Origin: Chitinophaga sp. 180180018-3
GTDB lineage: Bacteria > Bacteroidota > Bacteroidia > Chitinophagales > Chitinophagaceae
NCBI RefSeq assembly: GCF_037893185.1
Contig: NZ_CP140772.1
Span: 2,046,001-2,110,000 of the forward strand
Reading direction: 5' to 3'
Length of the DNA: 64,000 nt
Shown here: positions 1 to 8,916 of the stretch, in pieces
How the letters are laid out: each line of letters begins with the position of its first letter
Numbering within the stretch: position 1 is the first letter of the stretch
Translations under genes and position numbers: made by a program
The notes under the pieces: model-generated
The model's input: only the letters and a program-made list of their open reading frames with translations
Told to the model about the DNA's origin: nothing
Database searches by the model: none

Positions 1-659
1 CAGTTCATGTACAGCTTGCAAAGTAATGCCCAGGCAGTTCCCTTGCTTACACGGCCTTTGTCGCTACTGCCATAGCTCTCCGGCAGCTGATCGGCTGCTG
101 CCAGCAGGTCGCTTTCTATCTGCGCGCGAAGTTGATCGGCTGGTACTTTAGGCTTGGTGTAATTCGCTTTCAATACATCGTCTTCTGTTACCATCGGCGC
201 ATCTCCATAAACAAGCAACAAACGCCAGTAGGCGAAAGCACGGAAGAAATGTGCTTCTCCCAAACAACGGTTTTTAATAGCCGGATCTATATCTGTTATT
301 TTAGGAACATAGATCAGTACGTTATTAGCACGGTTGATGGTTTCATATTTCCATCGCCAGCCCACTCTTACACTGTAGGTAGATGGATCATAAGTAAAGG
401 CTTCTATAGCTGCATCATAGTCATGATCACCGCCTCTTACCTGGTCGTCTGAACAGTTATCGAACACAAATTCATTGAAGCCGGTGTAATCTTCTTCCAG
501 CAAAATGTTATAGATACCAGTTACGCCATCTACGGCATCACTCTGATTCCTCCAGTAGTTGCCGGAGGTGTAATAACCTTTCGGCTGCACATCAAGCACG
601 CTTTTGCAGGAGGCAAACATCAGCGCAGATGCTAACAATATATTTTTGATCTGTTGCAT
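1..659 (-). CDS. SusD/RagB-family nutrient-binding lipoprotein, N-terminal part
   Basis: About 219 N-terminal residues are present and the gene runs off the left edge. SusD proteins are surface lipoproteins that bind a glycan or other nutrient and form a lid over the SusC channel. The start at 659 gives a short signal peptide ending in a lipobox (F-A-S-C, Cys18). The residues that follow (an NYWRNQSDAVDG-like stretch, then IYNILLEEDYTGFNEFVFDN) are typical of the family's N-terminal TPR region, and GEAHFFRAFAYWRLL is the classical SusD helix. The gene starts 11 bases after the susC stop, so the two are surely co-transcribed. The substrate cannot be told from what is visible. Confidence 0.93.
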   Translation of the reverse strand, partial: MQQIKNILLASALMFASCKSVLDVQPKGYYTSGNYWRNQSDAVDGVTGIYNILLEEDYTGFNEFVFDNCSDDQVRGGDHDYDAAIEAFTYDPSTYSVRVGWRWKYETINRANNVLIYVPKITDIDPAIKNRCLGEAHFFRAFAYWRLLLVYGDAPMVTEDDVLKANYTKPKVPADQLRAQIESDLLAAADQLPESYGSSDKGRVSKGTAWALLCKLYMN

Positions 660-670
660 GGTTGTCGGGT

Positions 671-3600
671 TTAGAAGTTAAGGGTTGCACCAAAAGTAAA
701 GGTCCTCGCCTGCGGATAAGCAGCTACGTCTACACCACGCTGGCGGTTACCATCGGGGGTGCCGTTGTTGTATCCGAATACCGGAGTCAGACCGGAATAA
801 CTGGTCAGCATAAACAGGTTTTGCGCGGCCACATATACGTGCAGCTCTGATATACCGCTATGACCCCAAACTTTAGATGGAATGGTATAGCCCAGTGATG
901 CATTCCTCAGAGAGAAATAATCGCCGCTTTCTACAAACCGGTCGGAGGTACGGTTGTTCTGATTGTCGTTGCTCAATGTCATTCTTGGTACTGAATTGCT
1001 GGTACCAGCGCCATGCCAGCGGTTCAGCGCATCTGCATACATATTGTACGGATAGTTGGCATCCATACCCTGCATTTTATCTGCGTTATAGAGCTTTACG
1101 CCGCTTACACCTGCGAACGACAGGCTCAGGTCAAAACCTTTCCAGCTGGCGCCTGCCTGTATGCCGTATACCATTTTAGGATTCGGACTGCCGAGGTTCA
1201 CACGGTCTTTATCATCAATCACGCCATCGCCGTTGGTATCCACAAAGCGCACATCACCCGGACGGATCTTATCCTTGTTCGGATCGTTGGCAATGTTCGG
1301 ATCTTTATTGATATCATCCTGTGTCTGATATATACCATTGGTTTTCCAGCCGTAGAATGAAGCCAGTGGCTGTCCTACATAAGTACGGGAAATTTCCTGT
1401 CCCTGACGGCCATAAGCGGTTGAGCCGATATAAGAGTTGGGATCATATAACTTTGTTACCCTGTTTTTAATGAAAGAGGCATTAGCGCCAATGTTGTAAC
1501 GGAATGCGCCTTCGCCGCCCTGGTAGTTCACTTCCACTTCCCATCCTTTGTTGTTCAGCTGGCCGATGTTCCGGTCAGGAATAGCAGAAGTACCATGCAG
1601 ATCCATTTCCGGTGCAGGCACCAGCATGTCGCGGGTGTTCTTATTAAACCAGGTAATGGTGGCATTCAGCCTGTTCTGGAGGAAACCTGCTTCCAGGCTG
1701 ATATTGGTCATCTCAGCTTTTTCCCAGGTGATATCGGGGTTAGGCAGGCTGGAGTTCCATACGCCAGTATACGGGTTTTCGCCAAAGTTATAACGACGGT
1801 CTTTGATAATAGGGGCGAGATACTGAAACTCAGTTACGTTCTGATTACCGAGCTGTCCCCAGCCTCCTGTGATTTTCAGGTTGCTTACTGCCTTTACATT
1901 TTCCTTGAAGAAGGCTTCGTCCGAAATACGCCATCCTGCCGAGAATGCCGGGAAATATCCCCAACGCTGGCCCGGAGCAAATTTGGAAGATCCATCTGCA
2001 CGGAAGGTGACGGTAAGCAGGTATTTGTCTTTGAACCCATAGAAACCTCTCACAAAGCCGGAGGCAATGGCATTGGCATTGTAATAATTTCCCTGCGCAT
2101 CATGTATATCATTACCGTTACTCAGTACACGCTGGTCGGGCGATTCATCATTATAGCCCCAACGGTCGCCCCGGAAGTAAGAACCATTATAGGTTTGCTG
2201 GGAATAACCACCGGTAAGGGTAACGTGATGTATCTTGCCGAGGATCTTGTTATAAGTCAGAAATACTTCACCCAGCTGGTTATTGAAGGATTCATTTTTG
2301 TTAAACAGTTCCGCATGATCACGTGTTCTGGTTTGATCCAGCACTTTAGGCACGAAGCTGTATTGGTTGGCAAGACTACCATCGAACCCATAGTTACCAC
2401 GAAGTGTGAGGCCATCCATGATTTCCACTTCTGCATACACACTGGCCAGCATACGGTAAGTCTTTGTCCATGTGTCGGTAGTGTTGGCAGTATACACGGG
2501 GTTATTGATATCGCCCAGTTCATTGCTGGCTTTGGAGCTGCCATAGCTGCCATCAGGATTGTATACCGGAATGGCAGGGTTGAAGCGAAGCGCGCTGAAT
2601 ATAAGTCCTGTTTGTGATGAATAAGTGTCCGGGCCACTGTTCTGGCGATAAGTCAACTGCAGATTTTCTCCGATTTTAACCCTTTTGCCAAGTTTATGTT
2701 CTGAGTTGATACGTACATTATATCTTTTGAAATAAGAATTAGTGATGATACCATTCTCATTATAATATCCTGCGCTGAGCATATAGTTAGAGGTCTGGTT
2801 GCCTCCGCGTAAGCTTGCATCCACATTGGTCACATTACCGGAGCGGAACAAGGCGCGCTGCCAGTCGGTACGCTGGGTGGCATAATACGGATCCTTCCAG
2901 ATCGGCTCAATGGCCACACCATCGTTGGTGTAACGTTCCTGCTTCAGTTTCACCAGATCCGGCGCAGTGAGCAGCGGAACATAACGGGTCACGTTGCTGA
3001 CGCCACGGTATACGTTGATGGATCCTTTCAGCTTTTCACCATAGTTACCTCTTTTAGTGGTAATGATGATAACACCATTGGCTGCCCGTGTACCATAGAT
3101 AGCGGAAGATGATGCATCTTTCAGTACTTCCATGGAGGCGATATCATTAGGACTTACGTCAGAAAGGCCACCAGCAGGTACTCCATCGATGATAACAAGT
3201 GGCGATGCATTGTTGATTGTACCTGTACCACGGATACGTATATCCGGAGCACTACCGGGAGCTGCATCGGAACGAACGATGTCGACGCCTGAAACCCTTC
3301 CCTGTATGGCCTGAGCAGGATCCGATACCGGCAGGTTCTTAATATCGGCCCCTTTAACGGATGCAATGGTGCCCGTTACATCGCGGCGGGTCTGCACGCC
3401 GTAACCTACTACCACTACTTCGCCAAGCCCTTTGGCCGTTTCTCCCAACGATACATTGATAACGGTTTTGTCGCCAATGGTGATAGTTTGTGGTTCAAAC
3501 CCGATAAATGAGAAATAAACCGATTTAGCACCGTCCGGTAAAGAAAGGCGGTAATTCCCTTTTGAATCGGTGGCAGTACCGCTGCCTGTGCCGGGCACGG

Positions 3601-3742
3601 TAACATTAACCCCGGGCAGACCGGCCCCATCAGCCGCGCCCGTTACTTTTCCTGTGAGGATCCTCTGCGCCAGCGCAGTGCTGCAAACTGAGCATAGGAA
3701 GATCATCAGAAAGCATAATTTTCCAGTGAATGATTGCTTCAT
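671..3742 (-). CDS. SusC/RagA-family TonB-linked outer-membrane transporter
   Basis: This 1023-residue protein is the usual length for a SusC porin that imports nutrients across the outer membrane using TonB energy. It has a signal peptide (about 1-26, ending TALAQ), a carboxypeptidase-regulatory-like domain (about 28-108), then the TonB-linked signature around GEVVVVGYGVQTRRDVTG and a plug domain (about 115-230, with IRIRGTGTINNASPLVIIDG and a VLKDASSSAIYG segment). The rest is a 22-strand-type barrel ending in FTFGATLNF, an aromatic-terminated last strand. No STN domain is visible, so signalling to an anti-sigma factor is not expected. It is the first gene of a susC-susD unit. Confidence 0.96.
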   Translation of the reverse strand: MKQSFTGKLCFLMIFLCSVCSTALAQRILTGKVTGAADGAGLPGVNVTVPGTGSGTATDSKGNYRLSLPDGAKSVYFSFIGFEPQTITIGDKTVINVSLGETAKGLGEVVVVGYGVQTRRDVTGTIASVKGADIKNLPVSDPAQAIQGRVSGVDIVRSDAAPGSAPDIRIRGTGTINNASPLVIIDGVPAGGLSDVSPNDIASMEVLKDASSSAIYGTRAANGVIIITTKRGNYGEKLKGSINVYRGVSNVTRYVPLLTAPDLVKLKQERYTNDGVAIEPIWKDPYYATQRTDWQRALFRSGNVTNVDASLRGGNQTSNYMLSAGYYNENGIITNSYFKRYNVRINSEHKLGKRVKIGENLQLTYRQNSGPDTYSSQTGLIFSALRFNPAIPVYNPDGSYGSSKASNELGDINNPVYTANTTDTWTKTYRMLASVYAEVEIMDGLTLRGNYGFDGSLANQYSFVPKVLDQTRTRDHAELFNKNESFNNQLGEVFLTYNKILGKIHHVTLTGGYSQQTYNGSYFRGDRWGYNDESPDQRVLSNGNDIHDAQGNYYNANAIASGFVRGFYGFKDKYLLTVTFRADGSSKFAPGQRWGYFPAFSAGWRISDEAFFKENVKAVSNLKITGGWGQLGNQNVTEFQYLAPIIKDRRYNFGENPYTGVWNSSLPNPDITWEKAEMTNISLEAGFLQNRLNATITWFNKNTRDMLVPAPEMDLHGTSAIPDRNIGQLNNKGWEVEVNYQGGEGAFRYNIGANASFIKNRVTKLYDPNSYIGSTAYGRQGQEISRTYVGQPLASFYGWKTNGIYQTQDDINKDPNIANDPNKDKIRPGDVRFVDTNGDGVIDDKDRVNLGSPNPKMVYGIQAGASWKGFDLSLSFAGVSGVKLYNADKMQGMDANYPYNMYADALNRWHGAGTSNSVPRMTLSNDNQNNRTSDRFVESGDYFSLRNASLGYTIPSKVWGHSGISELHVYVAAQNLFMLTSYSGLTPVFGYNNGTPDGNRQRGVDVAAYPQARTFTFGATLNF

Positions 3743-3835
3743 AGTAATGAATAAGTGAGTGTGTGAATACGTGATTGGAAAAACAAAACTTAAACGCTGC
3801 TGATTTGTTCCTGTTGGTCGTTTTTAATTATGGCT

Positions 3836-3909
3836 GTTACAGTTGTTTTGATGGTCATGGAATATCTGTTGCTAAATCGTTGTACTATTAACAGTTACAG
3901 TTGTTTGAT
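3836..3909. repeat. Direct repeat upstream of susC
   Basis: GTTACAGTTGTTTTGAT at 3836-3852 recurs as GTTACAGTTGTTTGAT at 3894-3909, one T shorter, 58 bases apart. It lies between susC and its putative promoter, so it would be in the 5' leader of the susC mRNA or act as a tandem regulator site. Confidence 0.5.
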
Positions 3910-4009
3910 TGATGAATTCCCGGGTTCCAAAAAATCAGATGAAAAAGTGTTGGCCTTTCACGGGTACTACACGCACAGCAATGCTCTGCCAGAAAGGTAA
4001 TAATTTTTA

Positions 4010-4017
4010 CAAATGTA
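4010..4017 (-). promoter_or_regulatory. Candidate susC -7 promoter element
   Basis: Read on the minus strand this is TACATTTG, an exact match to the Bacteroidota -7 box TAnnTTTG. No TTG lies at the ideal N19 distance, so only one box supports it. If used, the susC leader would be roughly 260 nt. The rest of the 463-base gap (3743-4205) is AT-rich, and I see no convincing promoter for the divergent peptidase gene. Confidence 0.4.
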
Positions 4018-4205
4018 GTGGTATTGTTTTTTCAACTAGTTACGAAATCGATTAATTAACTATTAATACTGCCTTTCCGGCTACTGCAGTGGGATCGGCT
4101 GCTTTTATTACTTCTGGTGAAGATACTGGAAAGGGTGGTCAAAAAACGGGCAAAGGGATTTGGACATCTTTATTACTTTTAAAATTCATCTGATAAAACA
4201 TATAC

Positions 4206-6341
4206 ATGATAAAGCTTTCCCGGCTCTCCGGCCTGTTGTTGCTGCTAGTAATCCCATCCCTGCATTCCTTTGCCCAGCAGCCGCTGAGCCGCTATACACC
4301 CAGCCATGAAGAAATAGTACAACGCTATCATAAAAGTAAACTGCTCGACAGCCTTACCAAAAAAACAGTGTTCAGGCATAATGTAGATGCCCACTGGCTT
4401 CCGGGCGATACCGCTTTCTGCTACCTGGCAGGCAACCCTGATGGAGATACTACGATGTACCTTGTGAATGCTTCTTCCGGGCAGAAAACCATCGTTGCAG
4501 ATTCACTACGGAAAACGCGCCTGCTGGCCACTGGCATAGTTCCTGAACTGATACGCGCACACGAACCTGTACGCTGGGATATCTTTGAAACAGATGCCAC
4601 TTCACCTGATAAGCAGTGGAAAACAGAAATTATTAACGGGAACGTATATGTGAAATCGCTCACAACAAACGCGGTTACTGCTTTAACCAACGATGCTGAT
4701 ACTTCCCGTAGCTATTACGGCGCCCTGGCCTGGTCGCCCGACAGCCGCTGCTTCATTGGCTACAAGGTGCGCCCGGTAACAGATTCTTCAGTGTTCTATG
4801 TATTGTCGGACGTGCCAGGTACCACCCGCGGTCAGCTGCGCTCCCAGTCATATAAACAACCTGGCGACCCATTCACCACCTGGCAGATGCTCATCTTCGA
4901 TCCCGCCACCCGCAAAGTAACACCCGTAAAGGAAGATGCGATCGATTTCCTGGGAACGCCCGTACTTCACTGGCGTCATCAGCAACCGGGCTATTTCGTT
5001 TATGAAAAGGTAGATCGCGGCCACCAGCGTTTTCGCGTCATTGAAGTGAATACAACTAACGGAAACACCCGTACGATTTTGGAAGAGCGCACATCCACTT
5101 TTATATATGAATCCAGGCTTTATACACATTATTTACCCGAAACCAATGAAATGCTGTTAACTTCCGAGAAAGACGGATGGAGGCATATCTACCTCGTTAA
5201 CACGCTTACCGGCACGCAACATCAAATAACCAAAGGCCCCTGGGTGGTCAGGGGTGTCGACAGCGTAGATGCGGTTAACCGCGAAATATGGTTCAGAGCC
5301 AGCGGCCGCAATGAAGGAGAAGATCCCTATTTCGTTCATCATTACCGGATCAGCTTCGATGGTAAAAAACTGCTGGCATTAACGCCGGATACCGGCGATC
5401 ACCTGGTATTCTTTTCTCCCGGCCGCAAATATTATATCGATAAGTATTCACAGGTGAATGTGCCCCCCGTTAATGAACTCCGGCGTACGGCCGACGGAAA
5501 ACTGGTAGCCACCCTCGAGCATGCTGATGTGAGCGCCTGGCGCGCACTGGGCGTGCCTTTTCCCGAACCGTTTAAAGCTACGGGCCGCGATGGTAAAACC
5601 GATATCTGGGGAATCGTTTGCCGCCCCTCCAACTTCGATACTACTAAGATGTATCCCGTCATCGAAAACATCTACGCCGGTCCTCAGGATGCTTTCGTCC
5701 CCAAAAGCTTCATGAGCTACTATACAGAAATGCAGGCCCTCGCTGATATGGGATTCATCGTTGTTCAAATCGATGGCATGGGAACCGCTAATCGCTCCAA
5801 GGCCTTTCATGATGTATGCTGGAAAAATCTGGCTGATGCCGGCTTCCCGGATCGAATACGCTGGATTAAAGCTTTGGCAGAAAAATATCCCTTCGTGGAT
5901 ACCTCACGGGTAGGGATATACGGAACTTCCGCAGGCGGACAAAATGCGCTGGGCGGACTCCTGTTCCATCCCGAATTCTATAAGGCCGGCGTAGCTTCCT
6001 GCGGTTGTCATGATAATCGTATCGACAAACAATGGTGGAACGAACAATGGATGGGCTATCCGGTGGGTAAACACTACGACGAACAATCCAATGTTACCAA
6101 CGCAGAAAAACTCAAAGGCAGCCTGTTGCTCATCGTAGGGGAGGCCGATACCAATGTGCCGCCTGAATCTACCTACCGCGTTGCCAGCGCCCTTATTAAA
6201 AGCGGAAAAACTTTCGAATTCCTGCCACTCCCGGGAATAGGCCACACCAGCGGCGGTACATATGGAAGGCAGCGGCGCTGCGACTTCTTTGTGCGTCATC
6301 TCCTACAGGTGACACCACCTGATATCAATACAAACGAATAA
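4206..6341 (+). CDS. S9-family prolyl oligopeptidase / dipeptidyl-peptidase IV-like peptidase
   Basis: This 711-residue secreted serine peptidase probably clips peptides or dipeptides in the periplasm. A signal peptide (about 1-24, SLHSFAQ) is followed by a DPP IV-type beta-propeller (about 70-450) and an alpha/beta-hydrolase catalytic domain (about 490-705). The triad is visible: Ser575 in GTSAGG, Asp648 in GEADTNVP and His680 in PGIGHTSGG. The MGFIVVQIDGMGTANRSKAF stretch is also typical of S9 enzymes. Length is normal for DPP IV-like members. It stands alone, divergent from susC and convergent with the next small gene. Exact specificity cannot be read from sequence. Confidence 0.93.
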   Translation: MIKLSRLSGLLLLLVIPSLHSFAQQPLSRYTPSHEEIVQRYHKSKLLDSLTKKTVFRHNVDAHWLPGDTAFCYLAGNPDGDTTMYLVNASSGQKTIVADSLRKTRLLATGIVPELIRAHEPVRWDIFETDATSPDKQWKTEIINGNVYVKSLTTNAVTALTNDADTSRSYYGALAWSPDSRCFIGYKVRPVTDSSVFYVLSDVPGTTRGQLRSQSYKQPGDPFTTWQMLIFDPATRKVTPVKEDAIDFLGTPVLHWRHQQPGYFVYEKVDRGHQRFRVIEVNTTNGNTRTILEERTSTFIYESRLYTHYLPETNEMLLTSEKDGWRHIYLVNTLTGTQHQITKGPWVVRGVDSVDAVNREIWFRASGRNEGEDPYFVHHYRISFDGKKLLALTPDTGDHLVFFSPGRKYYIDKYSQVNVPPVNELRRTADGKLVATLEHADVSAWRALGVPFPEPFKATGRDGKTDIWGIVCRPSNFDTTKMYPVIENIYAGPQDAFVPKSFMSYYTEMQALADMGFIVVQIDGMGTANRSKAFHDVCWKNLADAGFPDRIRWIKALAEKYPFVDTSRVGIYGTSAGGQNALGGLLFHPEFYKAGVASCGCHDNRIDKQWWNEQWMGYPVGKHYDEQSNVTNAEKLKGSLLLIVGEADTNVPPESTYRVASALIKSGKTFEFLPLPGIGHTSGGTYGRQRRCDFFVRHLLQVTPPDINTNE

Positions 6342-6362
6342 ACCTGCTCTTGTCAGCCAGGC

Positions 6363-6779
6363 TTATTCTGTGATCATCTCTGTTTCTTCCTTATGCCGTG
6401 GCTGATAATACAGATAATAATACATCAATATAATCAGTCCGGTAAAGAACGGGATTAACGCCAGGTGCTTATAGGTAATATCACCTGCGATTACGTGGGC
6501 ATCAAAATGAAAGAACTCACTGATCATCCAATAGGAGTTGGCAGTGATCCATACAGAGATAGCTACATTATGACAAAGTTCTGACATAAACTGGCGGGTG
6601 CGCCAGGCAATGACAATGGAAATGATCAGTGTTGGAAAAATCATTGCCACGCCCAGTGGCTTCCATATCATACACCAGCTGATATCTTTCAGTAACCAAA
6701 AAACGATATGCAGGTTTTCCATCTTACGATAGGTTAATGGAATACTGTATACCGGGGAACTGGTGGCTTGTTTGCTCAT
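6363..6779 (-). CDS. Small integral membrane protein of unknown function
   Basis: 138 residues with about four hydrophobic helices (roughly 24-62, 72-90 and 105-126) and a charged tail (RHKEETEMITE). Several aromatic and polar residues sit in the helices (DISWCMIW, HNVAISVWITANSYWMISEF), as in small Bacteroidota membrane proteins of unknown role. An internal Met at residue 20 (MENLHIVFW, position 6722) is a good alternative start that would remove a non-membrane N-terminus. The gene is convergent with the S9 peptidase, with only 21 bases between their stops. No function is proposed. Confidence 0.7.
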   Translation of the reverse strand: MSKQATSSPVYSIPLTYRKMENLHIVFWLLKDISWCMIWKPLGVAMIFPTLIISIVIAWRTRQFMSELCHNVAISVWITANSYWMISEFFHFDAHVIAGDITYKHLALIPFFTGLIILMYYYLYYQPRHKEETEMITE

Positions 6780-7027
6780 ATTGTATTTTTATCTGGTTGA
6801 AACGAACGGTAAAGATATTCTTTATCTTCTTTTTATTCCAGCGAACCTTCAGTGATACCTTATCCCGGCCCTCATCATTGCCGCAGGACCGGCCCGTTTT
6901 TTAAACGTGCTGAGCAACATGATACTGGCACTCACGAATGAACGATACTTATCATGAGGTATGTAATGAACCAAATGCTATAATGGTTTTAATGTTACCG
7001 GTTGGTTAAGTAATGTGAGATAATCAT

Positions 7028-7035
7028 TAAATTTG
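7028..7035 (+). promoter_or_regulatory. Candidate -7 promoter element of the beta-barrel gene
   Basis: TAAATTTG matches TAnnTTTG exactly and lies 17 bases before the start codon at 7053, implying a very short leader. The nearest TTG is 23 bases upstream, longer than ideal. Confidence 0.45.
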
Positions 7036-7052
7036 AGGATAACTATTTTGTC

Positions 7053-7796
7053 ATGAAAATCCAAAGCTCTTTTAAATGGCTCCTGCCTGCTCTCTTGATA
7101 TTCGGTTGCATGCAGGCAAACGCACAGATTGACCTCGGTGTTCGCGGAGGCATCAGTATTCCCAATCTCACTGCCGGCGGCAGCGTAAAAAATCCTCTTA
7201 ATAGCGGCTACAGCTCCCGACTGGGGCCTGATTTTGGCATATTCGGAGAATACCACGTCAGCAAACTTTTCTCTGTTGAAGCAATGGTCGATTACTCATC
7301 ACAAGGAGGTAAGAAAACCGGGTTGCAGGCATTTCCCAATCCTATGGGGCCTACTCCTCCTTATTTTTACTCCGACTTCAAAAGTGAAGCAAAGCTCAAT
7401 TATCTCATGGTGCCCATCCTGGCTAAATTCGGCTGGAACCTGGGTCACTCTCCTTTACGCCTCTACGTGGATGCCGGCCCCTTCTTCGGCTTCCTGCTAA
7501 ACGCCAAACAGGTAGTAACAGGCAGTGGCCCGATTTATTTAGATGAAGCAGGTACACAGCCAACAGGCCAGAATTTCCAAAGCAGCTCACAGAATATCAA
7601 GGACCAGCTGAATACCTTCAATATTGGTATCAGTGGAAACCTCGGACTGGCTTATCTTTTCGGCCGTAACCAGGTATTCATCGAAGGTGGTGGCAACTAT
7701 GGTTTCCGTAACATTCAGAAAAACGACGGTATCGGTAAAAATAACACCGGCGCTGGCACGGTTTGCCTGGGCTACGGATACAGAATTAAAAAGTAA
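7053..7796 (+). CDS. PorT-like outer-membrane beta-barrel protein
   Basis: 247 residues. A signal peptide (about 1-24, MQANAQ) leads into alternating hydrophobic strands (IDLGVRGGISIPNLTAGG, LNYLMVPILAKFGWNL, LRLYVDAGPFFGFLL, LGLAYLFGRNQVFIEGGGNY). The protein ends in a short CLGYGYRIKK strand. This is the layout of the PF13568-type beta-barrel family, usually of unknown function. It is monocistronic. Its stop codon (TAA, 7794-7796) is the outer end of a long palindromic repeat. Confidence 0.85.
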   Translation: MKIQSSFKWLLPALLIFGCMQANAQIDLGVRGGISIPNLTAGGSVKNPLNSGYSSRLGPDFGIFGEYHVSKLFSVEAMVDYSSQGGKKTGLQAFPNPMGPTPPYFYSDFKSEAKLNYLMVPILAKFGWNLGHSPLRLYVDAGPFFGFLLNAKQVVTGSGPIYLDEAGTQPTGQNFQSSSQNIKDQLNTFNIGISGNLGLAYLFGRNQVFIEGGGNYGFRNIQKNDGIGKNNTGAGTVCLGYGYRIKK

Positions 7797-7908
7797 TTAG
7801 AAATCAGGAATGAAGAATTAACAAACAGCGCGAAGACCTTAGTGAATAAAAGTAAATCGCTAAGGTCTTCGCGCTGTTTGTTAATTCTTCATTCCTGATT
7901 CTTAATTA
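7794..7908. repeat. Long palindromic repeat, copy 1
   Basis: Two 52-base arms (7794-7845 and 7857-7908) are reverse complements with three mismatches, around an 11-base AT-rich loop. The arm contains GAATGAAGAATTAA, a copy-specific block (CAAACAGC) and the family core GCGAAGACCTTA. The element begins at the TAA stop of the beta-barrel gene and ends 31 bases before the next gene. No clear T-run follows, so it is not a textbook terminator. Confidence 0.95.
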
Positions 7909-7939
7909 TCTTCGCAGGGTTCTTTAACAGCAACAATCT

Positions 7940-8809
7940 ATGATACATATTTCCAACGAAAAACTCTCCGTTCAGCTAAACCCTCAGGGAGCAGAATTGC
8001 AGAGCATTATCCGCAAAGACTCCGGTCTCGAATATCTTTGGAATGGAGACCCTGCCTTCTGGGCTAAACGAAGCCCGGTATTATTCCCGATAGTAGGTGG
8101 TTTAAAAGATAATACCTATCAGTATAACGGCCAGCAATATACGCTGGGCCGCCACGGCTTCGCCAGGGAACAGTTGTTTACAGTAACCGAACAGGGCAGT
8201 GAACATGTGAGATTTCTTATGTCCGACAACGATGCTACAAGAAAAGTATATCCATTTCGCTTCGAATTCAGCATACTGTATCTGCTGCAGGACGATCAGC
8301 TACAGGTAACTTACCAGGTACTGAACCTCGACGAAAAACAGTTGTTGTTTTCTGTAGGTGCGCATCCTGCATTTAAGCTACCGTTGATACCTGATACTAC
8401 CTACGAGGATTACTACCTTTACTTCAACAAAGAAGAGAATGCCGGTATCTGGCCATTGTCAGCAGGTGGGCAAATAGAAACTGCTCCAATACCCTTCCTG
8501 GATCACACCCATGAACTACCCCTGAAGAAATCATTATTCTATAACGATGCACTGGTCTTCAAATCCCTGGAATCCACTGCCATCAGTATAAAAAGTAAAC
8601 GCACTCCTCATAGCCTGACCCTCGAATTCGAGGGCTTCCCTTACATGGGTATCTGGGCTGCCAAAGATGCTAACTTCGTTTGTATCGAGCCCTGGTGCGG
8701 TATCGCCGACAGCGTAAACGCCTCCGGCCTCCTCGAAGATAAGGAAGGCATCAACCGCCTCGCTCCCAATCAAACCTTCGAACGTACCTGGACCGCTACT
8801 ATTAATTAA
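7940..8809 (+). CDS. Aldose 1-epimerase (LacX-like galactose mutarotase family)
   Basis: 289 cytoplasmic residues with no signal peptide. The family interconverts alpha and beta anomers of aldoses or related phosphosugars. Supporting motifs are the N-terminal NPQGAELQSI, EYLWNGDPAFW, the histidine-bearing LGRHGFAREQ, VGAHPAFKLP with the second conserved His, and the C-terminal FVCIEPWCGIAD. Length matches the LacX branch (about 290 residues) rather than GalM (about 345), so the true substrate is uncertain. It lies between two copies of the palindromic repeat. The stop TAA is inside the second one. Confidence 0.88.
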   Translation: MIHISNEKLSVQLNPQGAELQSIIRKDSGLEYLWNGDPAFWAKRSPVLFPIVGGLKDNTYQYNGQQYTLGRHGFAREQLFTVTEQGSEHVRFLMSDNDATRKVYPFRFEFSILYLLQDDQLQVTYQVLNLDEKQLLFSVGAHPAFKLPLIPDTTYEDYYLYFNKEENAGIWPLSAGGQIETAPIPFLDHTHELPLKKSLFYNDALVFKSLESTAISIKSKRTPHSLTLEFEGFPYMGIWAAKDANFVCIEPWCGIADSVNASGLLEDKEGINRLAPNQTFERTWTATIN

Positions 8810-8916
8810 GAATAGAGAATGAAGAATTAAGAAGTAGAGCGAAGACCTTAGCGAGTAATAATAAATCGCTAAGGTCTTCGCTCTACTTCTTAATTCTTTA
8901 CTCTCTATTCGTAATT
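8804..8916. repeat. Long palindromic repeat, copy 2
   Basis: Arms 8804-8854 and 8866-8916 (51 bases) pair with three mismatches around the loop GTAATAATAAA. It carries the same core GCGAAGACCTTAGCGA as copy 1, but a different copy-specific block (GAAGTAGA), again mirrored in the other arm. The left end AATTAAG supplies the stop codon of the epimerase gene, and the right end touches the stop of the convergent barrel gene. Confidence 0.95.

Noticed and set aside
1595..2617. 340-codon open frame on the plus strand inside susC
   Set aside because: It lies antisense to a complete, well-conserved SusC gene, and its translation has no recognisable domain, signal peptide or repeat pattern. High-identity susC codon structure explains it.
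6853..6908. GC-rich segment followed by TTTTTT between the membrane protein and barrel genes
   Set aside because: Its two CCGGCC-type stretches are not complementary to each other in a stable stem, so it is not called a terminator.
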